Part shown: piece by piece, positions 1 to 8,271 of the stretch
Numbering within the stretch: position 1 is the first letter of the stretch
How the letters are laid out: the number at the start of each line of letters is the position of its first letter
Source of the DNA: Saccharothrix sp. ALI-22-I
GTDB lineage: Bacteria; Actinomycetota; Actinomycetes; Mycobacteriales; Pseudonocardiaceae
Length of the DNA: 64,000 bases
NCBI RefSeq assembly: GCF_001984175.1
Contig: NZ_MTQP01000060.1
Location: 205,056 to 269,055, forward strand
Reading direction: 5' to 3'
The notes under the pieces: model-generated
The model's input: the letters and a program-made list of their open reading frames with translations, nothing else
Told to the model about the DNA's origin: nothing
Databases searched by the model: none
Position numbers and translations under genes: made by a program

Positions 1-543
1 GGCCTGCTCGTGCTCGGCTCCTCCGGTGCCCGTGACGGTGTCGAGGAAGTCGTGCAACACGGTCAGATCGTTGAAGATGTGGAGACGTCGGCCGTCGTCG
101 TCCTGCTGGTCGAAGTCGGCCTGCTCGGTGGCCCAGTTGTAGGCCACCACGGCGCGGAGGGCGTCGATGACGAACGCGGGCACGGGCACGTCATGCGGGG
201 GTGGTTGCGTGGCGGGCTTCGGCTTCCCCTTGCGCGGGATGTTCCGACGCAGCTCGTTCCACTGCTCGAACTCGGGCCAGCGTTCGGCATGCCACTTGGG
301 CCTGCGGCCGGGCTCGTCCGGGGCAGGGAACGGTGCCGGCGACGTGGGGCCGAATCGTGTGCGCCACATGCATACGGCCGCTTTCGTCACGTCGAATCGG
401 GCAGCCAGCTCCGTGAGGGTGAGGACGGGGATGTCAGGGATGGTCGGACGTGCGGTGCCGGTCGGCTTGCGCGCCTCGGTGTCCTCGCTGCCGGGGTCGG
501 GGTTCGCGGTGGATCGCGGCGTGCGGGTGTTGTCGGTCGTCAT
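1..543 (-). CDS. HTH-like DNA-binding protein, C-terminus beyond window
   Basis: Open frame from an ATG at 543 that runs off the left edge without a stop (181 codons visible), so the C-terminus is missing. Residues ~43-60 form a helix-turn-helix-like stretch (LTELAARFDVTKAAVCMW) followed by a Trp-rich patch (WHAERWPEFEQW, 84-95). The same block lies near the C-terminus of the 13890-14807 product. Residues ~127-170 (DALRAVVAY, QDDDGRRLHIFNDL) match most of the 12229-12519 product, so this looks like two domains joined that occur apart elsewhere in the window. It sits behind a canonical array promoter and leader. DNA binding is inferred; the family is not recognised. Confidence 0.75.
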   Translation of the reverse strand, partial: MTTDNTRTPRSTANPDPGSEDTEARKPTGTARPTIPDIPVLTLTELAARFDVTKAAVCMWRTRFGPTSPAPFPAPDEPGRRPKWHAERWPEFEQWNELRRNIPRKGKPKPATQPPPHDVPVPAFVIDALRAVVAYNWATEQADFDQQDDDGRRLHIFNDLTVLHDFLDTVTGTGGAEHEQA

Positions 544-567
544 GCGGGTCTGCCCCTGGCTGTCCGG

Positions 568-652
568 TTGTCGGGTTCGTGTCGGACCGGGGCGTCACCC
601 CCTTGCCCGACAAGATCAACTTAGTGATTCGTGCCGTTCACCGCTGGCACCA
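568..652 (-). promoter_or_regulatory. Array promoter and hairpin leader of the 1-543 gene
   Basis: Minus strand: -10 TAAGTT (623-618), then the stem TGTCGG...CCGACA enclosing GGGGGTGACGCCCC, then the tail CGAACCCGACAA, and a downstream ribosome site. The box position 29 nt above the -10 is diverged here (TGGTGCCAGC). Confidence 0.75.
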
Positions 653-751
653 AGAACGGCGTTCGGCCGGGAGCACGACCGGGCCGTGCGGAGGTTCGGC
701 ACGGAGTGGCGCTGTCGCCTTCCAGGCCGAACTCCGACGGAGCGGGGGGTG

Positions 752-1384
752 TCAGGTCTCCATGAGCGTCGCGATGTCGGTGTCGAACCGACTGAAGCGC
801 GCACCCGGCATCCACGTCACGCCCGGGAGCACCTGCTCCGTGAGGTGCACCTTGGCGGGTTCGACGAGAACCCCGACCAGAATCAGCAGCAGTTCGTCGT
901 CACGCCGGTCGCACACCCGGTAGACGAAGCGCCGGGTGTGCGTCGGTGGGCCGATGACGTAGTGCGCGCCGTCGGCGAAGCGTGCGCCGTGCGGCGCTTC
1001 GGCGACGGCCCTGGTGGGCGGGGCCGCGGTGGTCCTGGCCGATGCCGCGGTGGCGACCACCAGCCGGACCGCCACGGTCGCGCCGTACCAGAACCACCGG
1101 TGCCGTCCGTCGCGATAGGTCCACCGGACCACCAGGTCGGGCTCGTCGGGACTGTGGGCGCCCTCGATGTGCGCGCCCTGGCCGAACTCGGCAAGCTCGC
1201 CGGCAGCGCGGGTGCGGCTGAGGACGGCGACTTCGTCCAGCGTCCAACTCGGCTCGTGGCCGGGTCGGGCCGGCCACACCTGCCGGCCGGGTACGGCGTG
1301 CTCGGCGCGCAGGGTCGTACTCACTGCGGCGTCTTGCGGGTGGGTCGCGCGGCTGTCGGAGGTCTCGGTGTCGTGCTCGGACAT
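752..1384 (-). CDS. Hypothetical protein, 210 aa
   Basis: ATG at 1384 with GAGGAG six bases upstream. The product is soluble, has no recognised domain, and carries a Trp/Tyr-rich central strand (VVRWTYRDGRHRWFWYG). There is no canonical promoter. The region just upstream (about 1395-1480) keeps only a degenerate echo of the array leader (CGACGCCC...GCGGACCCGGCA), and the terminator of the preceding gene lies between the two genes. Expression may depend on readthrough. Function unknown. Confidence 0.65.
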   Translation of the reverse strand: MSEHDTETSDSRATHPQDAAVSTTLRAEHAVPGRQVWPARPGHEPSWTLDEVAVLSRTRAAGELAEFGQGAHIEGAHSPDEPDLVVRWTYRDGRHRWFWYGATVAVRLVVATAASARTTAAPPTRAVAEAPHGARFADGAHYVIGPPTHTRRFVYRVCDRRDDELLLILVGVLVEPAKVHLTEQVLPGVTWMPGARFSRFDTDIATLMET

Positions 1385-1633
1385 GCTGCTCCTCTGGGTG
1401 GTTCGGAAGATGCCGGGTCCGCATCGCGGTCGGGCGTCGGCCTGTCGTCCGGCAGCGGCGGATTTCCCGGCTTCGGTGTCGTGCGGGATTCGTCAGACCT
1501 TCCGGCGCAAAGGGGGATGGCGGCCGAGTCGCTGGGCGCCCTCGCCGGTGCAGGAGCGCACCCGGCTTCGAAGCCGGACGCGGTGTGGGTCTGTGCGGTC
1601 GCCTCGCGGAAGCGTGCGGCGGTTCTGCCGGAA

Positions 1634-1674
1634 CGTTCCCGCCGCCCTTCGGGCGTGCCGGGGCGGCGGGAACG
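1634..1674 (-). terminator. Hairpin terminator after the 1706-2317 gene
   Basis: Perfect 13-bp stem CGTTCCCGCCGCC / GGCGGCGGGAACG, 31 bp beyond the stop codon; no U-tract, as is usual in actinomycetes. Confidence 0.65.
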
Positions 1675-1705
1675 CGGTGCCGCCATCAGCAGACGGCGGC
1701 AGGGC

Positions 1706-2317
1706 TTACGCGGACGTGCCCTGGTTCTCGACGAACCGCGTGACGGCCTCGGTCACCCGTCCGCGGTTCAGTTCGGTGTGCCACAGCAGCGCGTCGTCGG
1801 CGCGGAGCGTCAAGGGCTGGCTGAGGTAGTGCAGCATCGGCGGCGTCGGGCTCGGCGGCTGGTCGCCCGACAGGATCGACAACGCCTCGCGGTGCTGCGC
1901 GGCCATGCGCGCCACCATCCGGTCGGATACGCCCAGCCACGGTTCGGCCAGCGCGTACCGGCCCTCGGCGTCGGGCTCGACGGTCCGCGGCAACAAGTCC
2001 CCGTCGCGTCGATCGTCGTGGATCACCAGTAGCTTGCCGCGCCACTCCCACCGCACCACGTCGTCGCCGAAGTGCATTTCCGCGTACACGCCGATCCACT
2101 GGGCGACCGACGCGCGGACCCGCACCGTCACCTCCTGTTCGTCGCCGTCGAGCGTGCGGTGGTCGTGCTCGTGGTCGATCACGCCGTGCAGTTCGCCGTC
2201 CACCACGGCGGGGAAGGCCACGGCGTGGTAGCGGCGCGTCACCATTACCTCGCCGGGCCGGACCGGGCCGGGTGACGCGCCGTGGACTCGCGTGCCGTCG
2301 TCAACGTTCGCTCGCAT
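1706..2317 (-). CDS. Hypothetical protein, 203 aa, paralogue of the N-terminal half of 5929-7059
   Basis: ATG at 2317 with AGGAG eight bases upstream and a canonical leader. The product shares with the N-terminal half of the 5929-7059 protein a PGEV-type strand near the start, a block ending WEWRGKLLVIHDD (there YEWRGDVLAVWDD), a Trp-containing helix, and a closing LHYLSQP/LDYLSRP motif. It ends where the other protein continues into a second domain. No catalytic motif is visible and the family is not recognised. Confidence 0.75.
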   Translation of the reverse strand: MRANVDDGTRVHGASPGPVRPGEVMVTRRYHAVAFPAVVDGELHGVIDHEHDHRTLDGDEQEVTVRVRASVAQWIGVYAEMHFGDDVVRWEWRGKLLVIHDDRRDGDLLPRTVEPDAEGRYALAEPWLGVSDRMVARMAAQHREALSILSGDQPPSPTPPMLHYLSQPLTLRADDALLWHTELNRGRVTEAVTRFVENQGTSA

Positions 2318-2338
2318 GCGTGTACTCCTGCTGGTCGG

Positions 2339-2423
2339 TTGTCGGGTTCGTGTCGGGACCGGACGTCACCCCTTGCCCGACAAGATCAACTTTAGTGATT
2401 CGTGCCGTTCACGCCGGCGGTAA
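2339..2423 (-). promoter_or_regulatory. Array promoter and hairpin leader of the 1706-2317 gene
   Basis: -10 TAAAGT (2394-2389), TTACCG-type box 29 nt above it, stem TGTCGGG/CCCGACA around GGGGTGACGTCC, tail CGAACCCGACAA, then AGGAG. Confidence 0.8.
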
Positions 2424-2472
2424 GCGGATTGCCGACCGGTGCGTCGCCGTCGGCCTGGTGCGGGTTACGCGT

Positions 2473-2516
2473 GCGCCTCTCCGTGGAACGGACGTGTCCG
2501 CTCCACGGAGAGGCGC
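2473..2516 (-). terminator. Hairpin terminator after the 2587-2877 gene
   Basis: 15-bp perfect stem GCGCCTCTCCGTGGA / TCCACGGAGAGGCGC with a 14-nt loop. Confidence 0.7.
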
Positions 2517-2586
2517 TTCGCAGGCGCACGAAACGCGCTCGGGGCTCGCAGCCGTGCGGTGTGCCCAGATGGGGAGAAGGGGTGCG

Positions 2587-2877
2587 TTATCGGCGTCGGG
2601 CGTGGAGCGTGCGCTTCACGCGGGTGTGCTCCGGGCGGTAGCCGTTCTGGTAGGCGGTGTTGGCCACGCGGCAACACTTGCCCCGGCAGTGGAAGCGCTG
2701 ATAGCCGTAACGGGTGCCGTGAGGGCACCGGATGTGGGTGGACACGTCGTTGGCGTCGCGCCAGTCCTCGCGTAGTTCCCGGGAACTGGGGATCTCGGGG
2801 CGTCCGTTTTTCGTCTTGAGCTGCGCTAACCGGGACTGTCGCAACCGGTCGGGGTTCGTGGGGGTGCAATCGTGCAC
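2587..2877 (-). CDS. Small Cys/His-rich protein, 96 aa
   Basis: GTG start at 2877 chosen because AGGAG lies seven bases upstream and directly follows the leader; the longer open frame reads into the leader and is not used. The C-terminal half has CPHGTRYGYQRFHCRGKCC, four cysteines plus histidines that could hold a metal, followed by a basic tail. It starts MHDC, an M-H-x start seen on several array products. Possibly a small nucleic-acid-binding protein; function unknown. Confidence 0.7.
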   Translation of the reverse strand: MHDCTPTNPDRLRQSRLAQLKTKNGRPEIPSSRELREDWRDANDVSTHIRCPHGTRYGYQRFHCRGKCCRVANTAYQNGYRPEHTRVKRTLHARRR

Positions 2878-2900
2878 GCGGCTCTCCTGGTGGTGCGGGA

Positions 2901-2986
2901 TGTCGGGTCCGTGTCGGGACCGGGGCGTCACCCTCGGTGCCGGCAAGATCGACGCTAGTGGTCAAGACCGTCCCATGTGGACGCTT
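2901..2986 (-). promoter_or_regulatory. Array promoter and hairpin leader of the 2587-2877 gene
   Basis: AAGCGTCC box at 2986, -10 TAGCGT at 2957-2952, inner stem CCGAGGG/CCCCGG around TGACG, tail CGGACCCGACA (one change from consensus). Confidence 0.75.
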
Positions 2987-3289
2987 GCGGCGGTGCTCGA
3001 CGTGGACCACGGGTGTCGGCTGCACGGCGATCCGCCTCGGTGACGCCTTCCGCGATGCCGGTCCTGTGGAGCTCGCATCGCCCGTGCCGCGCGCAACCGC
3101 GATGCCGGGGATGAGGTGTCTTCATGACCGGCGACGGACGAGATATCGGCGGTCCGATCGACACCCGGAACCCACGCGGGGAACGGCGGTCTCTCGCACC
3201 GGAGACCACATGAGTCCCGGCCGGCTCTCGTCGAAGCCACCGGGGGCATCGCTGTGTCGGGTCGGTTCGCGGTGCGGAGACGGCGAAGA
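2987..3289. other. Intergenic stretch without a supported gene
   Basis: About 300 bp between the box of the preceding promoter and the next terminator. Open frames here lack ribosome sites and array-like codon use. Nothing further recognised. Confidence 0.5.
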
Positions 3290-3316
3290 CCCCGCGGCGC
3301 GGGGCGCGCTGCGGGG
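3290..3316 (-). terminator. Hairpin terminator after the 3360-4328 gene
   Basis: CCCCGCgGCGC / GCGCtGCGGGG stem-loop, 44 bp beyond the stop. Confidence 0.55.
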
Positions 3317-3359
3317 CCGAACGGGACTACCGGAGATGGTGCCGACGCGCGCCGGGGGC

Positions 3360-4328
3360 TCAGTCGGTCGGCGTCCATTCCCACACCGGCACCATCACCG
3401 CGTAGTCCTCGCCGTTGTGGGCGCCCACGTGGCCGTCCTTCCACCGCCACACCCACAGCCGGGCCACGTCGCCGGTCGGCCGCAGTTCGGACCACTCGGT
3501 GTGGATGGTGGCGGGTCCGCCGGAACTGCTGACGCCGGTCTCGTCGCGGTGGCTGCTGGCGTTGAAGACGATGCTCGATGACCGGTCGCCGGGTTCGCTG
3601 CGGTTGCGGAACGACCCGCCGAGCACGCCGATCTGTCCGGCAGCGAGCAGCCCCGACCTCCACGGCGCGGCCAACCGGACTGCGTCGCCCGGCATCGGGG
3701 TCAACGGGCGGTCATGGCACCTGGTGTGGTCCTGGATCTCCAGCGACCACGGCGGCGGCGTCACCAGGAGTGCGCCGGCCGCGGACCGTGACACGCCGAT
3801 CGGGCCTGCGCTGGTGGCGACGGGCACGATGCCGTCCGCCGCGCCGACCGCGACGGCCAGCGCCAGGATGTCCACCACGGCGCGGGAGTGGACTCCCTTG
3901 CGTGAGAAGGGCTCGCCCGTCCGATCGAATACGTGGCGGTTCTCGCGGAGGATCTTCTGCGGTTCGGCGCACGGGCAGAGCGCGACACCGGCGCTGTCGA
4001 CCATCGTGCAGAAGAGGTCGGCGCTCCTCAGCGCCCGCACAAGCGAGTGCTCGCTGTTGACGGCCTGGTCGGTCCGGGTATTCACGCGGCGGCAGCCTGC
4101 GGCGTGGACGGCGATCCTGTGGTTGTCCTCGCCACCGAGCACCCCCTCCCACACGATCAGGTAGGAGATCGGGGCGGCGAGCGCGTCGTCGACTCCCAGC
4201 CGATGCAGCATCGACAGCGGTCGGGCGGTCGGAACGTCGCGGAATTCGGGCAGGTTGGTCGTGATCGTGGTCGCGCTTGTCGTCGGGACGGTGGAGCGTG
4301 GTGCGGCAACGGGAACGGAATCGGGCAC
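3360..4328 (-). CDS. Hypothetical protein, 322 aa
   Basis: GTG at 4328 preceded by GGGGAG at six bases is the best start; an in-frame ATG further upstream (MSPPVK) lies inside the leader. N-terminal ~25 residues are Thr/Pro/Ser-rich and low complexity; the rest is a compact alpha/beta protein with several Cys and His (CPCAEP near the middle) and an aromatic C-terminus (LWVWRWKDG...VPVWEW). No known domain recognised. It is transcribed from its own array-type promoter. Confidence 0.7.
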   Translation of the reverse strand: MPDSVPVAAPRSTVPTTSATTITTNLPEFRDVPTARPLSMLHRLGVDDALAAPISYLIVWEGVLGGEDNHRIAVHAAGCRRVNTRTDQAVNSEHSLVRALRSADLFCTMVDSAGVALCPCAEPQKILRENRHVFDRTGEPFSRKGVHSRAVVDILALAVAVGAADGIVPVATSAGPIGVSRSAAGALLVTPPPWSLEIQDHTRCHDRPLTPMPGDAVRLAAPWRSGLLAAGQIGVLGGSFRNRSEPGDRSSSIVFNASSHRDETGVSSSGGPATIHTEWSELRPTGDVARLWVWRWKDGHVGAHNGEDYAVMVPVWEWTPTD

Positions 4329-4366
4329 GGAGTTCTCCCCACGCAAAGCGTTGATCCGATGAGGGC

Positions 4367-4443
4367 TTGTCGAAACGCCGGGTGTCTTCACCGGCGGCGA
4401 CATCAGCGAACATACGGAGCAGGGGTATGTGTTGCTCGCGGTT
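4367..4443 (-). promoter_or_regulatory. Divergent array promoter/leader of the 3360-4328 gene
   Basis: AACC box ending at 4443, -10 TATGTT at 4414-4409: exactly 29 nt apart. The leader stem is TGTCG...CGACA enclosing a second stem CCGGTG/CACCCGG with loop AAGA. The sequence has diverged from the common leader but the architecture is kept. Confidence 0.6.
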
Positions 4444-4487
4444 AGCGCGGGTGCGACGGTGCAGCCGGTCTCGGCGCGTCGTGGAAC

Positions 4488-4526
4488 GGTGGCCCTGCGT
4501 CGCCGGGTTCGCGTCACAGGGCCACC
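4488..4526 (-). terminator. Hairpin terminator after the 4547-5854 gene
   Basis: GGTGGCCCTG / CAGGGCCACC stem, 21 bp beyond the stop. Confidence 0.65.
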
Positions 4527-4546
4527 GGAACGTGTGCTGTCCTGGC

Positions 4547-5854
4547 CTACGCCGGCAAGCCGGGTACCAGGGTCAGCCGGACGACGAACACGACCTCGCA
4601 CGAGCCGTCCAGCGGCGGACAGCCGCCGACGAAGTAGTGGGTCCGGACATCCTTCGCGCGCTGCGTCGCCTCGGCGCGGTTTGTCGCCCGCACCACGACC
4701 TCGCGATAGTCCAGCCCGGACACCAGCAGGGTGACCCGGTAGTTCTCGCCCTGGGTGAACGACGTCAGCCGTCCTGCCACGTCCTGCAACGCACGCAACC
4801 GGGCGGGCTCTTCGGTCTGGGCACGGTAGTCGGCGAGTTTGTCCACCACCATCTCCAGGCGGGGAACCGTGCCCCACAGCCTGTCCTGCTCCACTGCCGC
4901 ACGGCGTTCCCGCTCGGCCTGGACGTACAGCAGCCGCACGGTGTCGCGCCGGACCTCGGCCGCGGCGTCGCCGAGGTTCATGTCCGCTTCGAGGGTCAGG
5001 GCGTGGGCCAGACCCACGAGGTCACCGGCGGCCTGGTGGCGGTACAGCGCCGTCGTCGCGGTGTTCACCTCCTCGTACTCGGCGTCGTTGTGGAACCACG
5101 TGCTCGGGTCCGGCGCGTCCGCGTGGCTCCAGTCCACCAGGCGGGTGTTCGTGACGGGGGCGAAGAACCGCTTGCCGTTTACCAGCCACAGCACGCACCG
5201 CGCGTGGGGCAGCAGCGCGATGGGCGTGCCCGGCTGGGGCAGCCACTCGGGCACCGGGATGTGTCGGCTGCACGGCTCCTGGTGCCACGGGCCGGCTCCC
5301 CGGACGTCGCGGGCCCGGCGGTCGGGGGTGGCGCACTCCGCGCAGTAACGCCTGCCGGACGGCTGGCCGGGTGCGGCCGTCGGGTACGGCGAGACCAGCC
5401 TGGTGCGGTGGCCGTCGTCGAGGATCCGGAAGTCCTGGTCGACCTGCCCTGACTGCGTGGTCGCGGTCCAGCCGACGACGGTGTCCGCATCGACCGCAGC
5501 GGTCGTGGAGGTGTCGCCGGTGCGCCAGACCACCGCGTCCCAGCCTGGGGTGACGGCAAGGGGTGCGCCCGGTGCGGGCGGCGGCACCGGGCGCAGCGCG
5601 GGCGGCGGGGGAAGCTGCCCGCCGGCGGTGAGGGCGTCCACCAGGTCGCGCACGTCCGCGTCGGCGGGCAGGTCGCCGAACGACTCGGACTCGGTGAGCA
5701 CGACGTCGTCCGAGATTCGCTCGACGTCGTAGGACAGGCCGTCGGTGCCGTTCCAGGTCGATTCCAGGACGCGGTAGTACTCGCCGTCCACGCGGACGAC
5801 CCGGACCCGGCGCGTGCCGGTGACGATGCTGCCGGGCCTGCTGCTGTTGCCCAT
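4547..5854 (-). CDS. Hypothetical protein, 435 aa, with Cys-rich centre
   Basis: ATG at 5854 with GAGAGG eight bases upstream. The N-terminal ~60 residues form a small beta domain (VRVVRVDGEYYRVLESTWNG), then a Pro-rich linker. The middle contains YCAECATPDRRARD and CSRHIPVPEW, a possible metal site; the C-terminal ~150 residues are helical and end in a beta-rich unit (YREVVVRATNRAEATQRAKD, YFVGGCPP). That last unit is also encoded, out of context, at 36861-37101. It follows the 5929-7059 gene in the same direction but beyond a strong hairpin. Function unknown. Confidence 0.72.
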   Translation of the reverse strand: MGNSSRPGSIVTGTRRVRVVRVDGEYYRVLESTWNGTDGLSYDVERISDDVVLTESESFGDLPADADVRDLVDALTAGGQLPPPPALRPVPPPAPGAPLAVTPGWDAVVWRTGDTSTTAAVDADTVVGWTATTQSGQVDQDFRILDDGHRTRLVSPYPTAAPGQPSGRRYCAECATPDRRARDVRGAGPWHQEPCSRHIPVPEWLPQPGTPIALLPHARCVLWLVNGKRFFAPVTNTRLVDWSHADAPDPSTWFHNDAEYEEVNTATTALYRHQAAGDLVGLAHALTLEADMNLGDAAAEVRRDTVRLLYVQAERERRAAVEQDRLWGTVPRLEMVVDKLADYRAQTEEPARLRALQDVAGRLTSFTQGENYRVTLLVSGLDYREVVVRATNRAEATQRAKDVRTHYFVGGCPPLDGSCEVVFVVRLTLVPGLPA

Positions 5855-5876
5855 GTCGGGCCTCTCGTCTCGAGGT

Positions 5877-5916
5877 CGCGCGGTCGGCGCCGCCCGCGGG
5901 AGGCGCCGACCGCGCG
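5877..5916 (-). terminator. Hairpin between 5929-7059 and 4547-5854 genes
   Basis: Perfect 15-bp stem CGCGCGGTCGGCGCC / GGCGCCGACCGCGCG. It lies before the ribosome site of the downstream gene, which has no separate promoter that I can see. Confidence 0.7.
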
Positions 5917-5928
5917 GTGAGGGAAGGG

Positions 5929-7059
5929 TCAGTTGCCGTTGGCGCGCGCGTCGTGGTGCGTGGCGGTGCCGGAGCAGCACGGGAAGTAGTCCGGCCTGCC
6001 CTCGGTGCCGTGCTCGGAGGCATCGACCTCTACGACCACGGCGTGGCCGACGGGCTCGTGCTCGGCGGGCGGGTGCGGGGCGCGGCACGGTTCCGGCGCG
6101 GGGCGCAGGTTGACCTTCGCCATGTGCAGCGACCGGGCGCGGAGGTCGGTGCACCACCCCAGGCGTTCCGGCGCGAGGAAGGCCAGTGCCTCGGTCAACC
6201 ACCGTTCGACGTCGGTCGCGGCGTGATGCCACTGTGGGTCGTCGCTGAACGACAGGTCGTTGTGGTGGTAGTCGCGTACTCCGGCCAGGACGACGTTGGC
6301 GTCGCTGCTCCGGTCGTGGTCGTGGAGGTCGACCACGACGCTCCAGGCGTCGGGGTGGAAGCGCAGCACGGCGCGCGCCGCAGCCTGGACGCACCGACGC
6401 GCGTGGTGCGCGACGGCCTCGTCTGCCGCTGTGCGGGCGGCCGTGATGCGGTCGTACTCCCGCCCGCGCTCGACACCGGGATCGAACCGCTGGACCGCTT
6501 CGATCAGCGCGTCGCGTCGCCGCCCGATCTCCTCGTCGGTCTCCGGAGAACGGCTGTCCGCCGGGCGGCTGAGGTAGTCCAGCAGCACCGGGTCGATGCT
6601 CGGGTGCTCGATGCCCGCCAGGTTGGTCAGGGCGTCCCGGTGGCGGTCGAGGTGGCGCTGCGCCGCGTCGTCGGACAGGACCATCCAGTGGTCCTGGACC
6701 AGGTACCGGCCGTCGGCGGCGGGCCTGACGAACCGTGGCTGGCCGTCGGCGGCGTGCGGGTCGTCCCACACCGCCAGCACGTCACCGCGCCACTCGTAGT
6801 GCACCTGGCCGGGGTGGTCGGCCTCCTCGATCAGGCCCATCCACTCCAGGATCGGGCGGCGCAGCCAGACGCCCACACCGCCCGCGACACGCCGGTCAGC
6901 GTCGGTGACGGTGTGGTCGGGCAGCGGAACCGGACCGGTCTGGGGGATGCCCGGTAGGGGCGGGTTTGAGCCGCGCACGACCACCAGAACCTCGCCGGGG
7001 AAGAGTTCGGCCGGCGTGCGGAGGTCGTGCGCCGCGCCGTCGTTGGCGGTTTCCCTCAT
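5929..7059 (-). CDS. Hypothetical two-domain protein, 376 aa
   Basis: ATG at 7059 with AGGAG eight bases upstream. The N-terminal ~170 residues are homologous to the whole 1706-2317 product (VHYEWRGDVLAVWDD, LLDYLSRP). The next ~100 residues (CVQAAARAVLRFHPDAWSVV...DLHDHDR, ending in TEALAFLAP) resemble the start of the 35610-36653 product (VHAAGRALRQAHPTASAVLL) and, more weakly, 40098-40562. The C-terminus is His/Cys-containing (DYFPCCSGTATHHD). This suggests module shuffling within the array. No enzymatic motif recognised. Confidence 0.75.
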   Translation of the reverse strand: MRETANDGAAHDLRTPAELFPGEVLVVVRGSNPPLPGIPQTGPVPLPDHTVTDADRRVAGGVGVWLRRPILEWMGLIEEADHPGQVHYEWRGDVLAVWDDPHAADGQPRFVRPAADGRYLVQDHWMVLSDDAAQRHLDRHRDALTNLAGIEHPSIDPVLLDYLSRPADSRSPETDEEIGRRRDALIEAVQRFDPGVERGREYDRITAARTAADEAVAHHARRCVQAAARAVLRFHPDAWSVVVDLHDHDRSSDANVVLAGVRDYHHNDLSFSDDPQWHHAATDVERWLTEALAFLAPERLGWCTDLRARSLHMAKVNLRPAPEPCRAPHPPAEHEPVGHAVVVEVDASEHGTEGRPDYFPCCSGTATHHDARANGN

Positions 7060-7082
7060 GGGTGTGCTCCTGCCTGTCGGGG

Positions 7083-7169
7083 TTGTCGGGTTCGCGTCGG
7101 GACCGGGGCGTCACCCCCGACGACCGACAAGATCAACATAGTGTTTCCGCAGTTCCCGTGCTGTCGCTT
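7083..7169 (-). promoter_or_regulatory. Array promoter and hairpin leader of the 5929-7059 gene
   Basis: AAGCGACAGC box starting at 7169, -10 TATGTT at 7140-7135 (29 nt), stem TGTCGG/CCGACG around GGGGGTGACGCCCC, tail CGAACCCGACAA. Confidence 0.85.
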
Positions 7170-7456
7170 GGGTGTGCGGGCCGACGTCGGTCCACGGGAC
7201 CGGATGAGCGCTTCCCGGTGGTCGGGCCGCAGACAGCGCACCGGGACCGGGCCCGCATTGCGCGAGGCTCACCGCGTGGTGCGCGGGCGGCCGTGACCGC
7301 CGTTCCGTGGGGCTGGGAATGGGCGGCTTCGCTGTCGAGGTTCGCCGCGGTGGAGCCGCGTGGTCGGCCGCGCACGATGGTCGACGGCGCGCGGTCGTCG
7401 CCGGAGGTCACCGCGGTGGTGTCGGCCTGGTCGCTCTCGTTGTTCGCGCCGGGGTG
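7170..7456. other. Intergenic stretch without a supported gene
   Basis: About 290 bp between a promoter box and the next terminator. Frames on both strands are short, lack ribosome sites or have codon use unlike neighbours. Confidence 0.5.
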
Positions 7457-7485
7457 GTACGGGCGGATGGCGTCCGCCCGTACCC
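7457..7485 (-). terminator. Hairpin terminator after the 7497-7871 gene
   Basis: 12-bp perfect stem GGTACGGGCGGA / TCCGCCCGTACC, 12 bp beyond the stop. Confidence 0.7.
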
Positions 7486-7496
7486 GCACCCGCCGG

Positions 7497-7871
7497 TTAG
7501 TCGTTGCCGATACCGAACAGCAGGTAGGCGACGACAGGGCCGCCTTCGTGCTCGGCTACGGGAATGGCTCCGGCGACGTCGCCGTAGTGGTTGGCGTAGG
7601 GCGGAATCTCGTCGAGCTTGAACACGACGTACCGCTCGCCGGGTGCGGGAGTACCGAGCAGGTGGTTCATCAGCCTCTCGGCTTCCGCACGAGTCACCGC
7701 TTTCTCGGCGGCCTGCTCCACGTCGTTCTTCTGGAGGATGCCGAGCACCTCGTTGTCCTCGTCTCCGGCGGCCCACCTTCTGGCCGCGATGTCCCGCGCG
7801 AGCTGCAATGCCTCGAACGCCGTCGTCGTGGCGCCGGTCGACTGGTAGGAGGTGAAGCCGAAGCCGCCCAT
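7497..7871 (-). CDS. Hypothetical protein, 124 aa
   Basis: ATG at 7871 overlaps the stop of a 26-codon upstream ORF (TGATG), so translation is probably coupled and no independent ribosome site is needed. The product starts MGGFGFTSYQSTG, has a charged helical centre and ends in a small beta unit with VVAYLLFGIGND. The ending resembles that of the 34571-35092 product (GYLFFGWIHT). Function unknown. Confidence 0.7.
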   Translation of the reverse strand: MGGFGFTSYQSTGATTTAFEALQLARDIAARRWAAGDEDNEVLGILQKNDVEQAAEKAVTRAEAERLMNHLLGTPAPGERYVVFKLDEIPPYANHYGDVAGAIPVAEHEGGPVVAYLLFGIGND

Positions 7872-7951
7872 CAGGCACCACCGCCAACGTGGTCGTAGAC
7901 GGCGAGTGCGTCGGTCGGCGCGTCGGAAAGGTCGTCGTCGTGCTGGTGCAC
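7871..7951 (-). CDS. Micro-ORF, 26 aa, coupled to 7497-7871
   Basis: Begins with GTG at 7951, seven bases after the AGGAG of the leader, and encodes MHQHDDDLSDAPTDALAVYD plus six residues. It is acidic and starts M-H-x-H. Its TGA overlaps the ATG of the next gene by one base. It may be a coupling device or a small functional peptide. Confidence 0.6.
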   Translation of the reverse strand: MHQHDDDLSDAPTDALAVYDHVGGGA

Positions 7952-7973
7952 GTGTGCACTCCTGGTGTTCCGG

Positions 7974-8060
7974 TTGTCGGGTTCGTGTCGGGACCGGGGC
8001 GTCACCCCCGATGACCGACAAGATCAACATAGTGTTTCCGCGTTTTCCGCGCTGTCGCTC
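7974..8060 (-). promoter_or_regulatory. Array promoter and hairpin leader of the 7871-7951 / 7497-7871 pair
   Basis: GAGCGACAGC box at 8060, -10 TATGTT at 8031-8026, stem TGTCGG/CCGACA around GGGGGTGACGCCCC, tail CGAACCCGACAA. Confidence 0.85.
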
Positions 8061-8271
8061 AGTGCGGGGTGGCGGTGGTTCACGTCGTCGAGCGGCGTTG
8101 GCCGGTGGCTTGGCTGCAAGACCGTGCGTCACGTGGTGCGGATGCGCTGACCGGCCGTGATCGACGTGTTCACGACGGACTCCGGCGAAGAGGCGGAGAC
8201 AGGGGCTCGAACAGCGCCTCGTCCGGCGCCTGGAGACCCCGGTCGGGACGCCCGGCGTTCTCGCCTGGGGG

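Noticed and set aside
167..2032. Long plus-strand open frame (621 codons) opposite the first genes
   Set aside because: It runs opposite genes that have ribosome sites, leaders and terminators; its product is Arg/Gly/Pro-rich nonsense typical of antisense frames in high-GC DNA.
4547..6769. Reading 4547-6769 as one 740-residue protein
   Set aside because: The N-terminal part is a shadow of 5929-7059; ATG at 5854 has a ribosome site and the protein-like sequence starts there.
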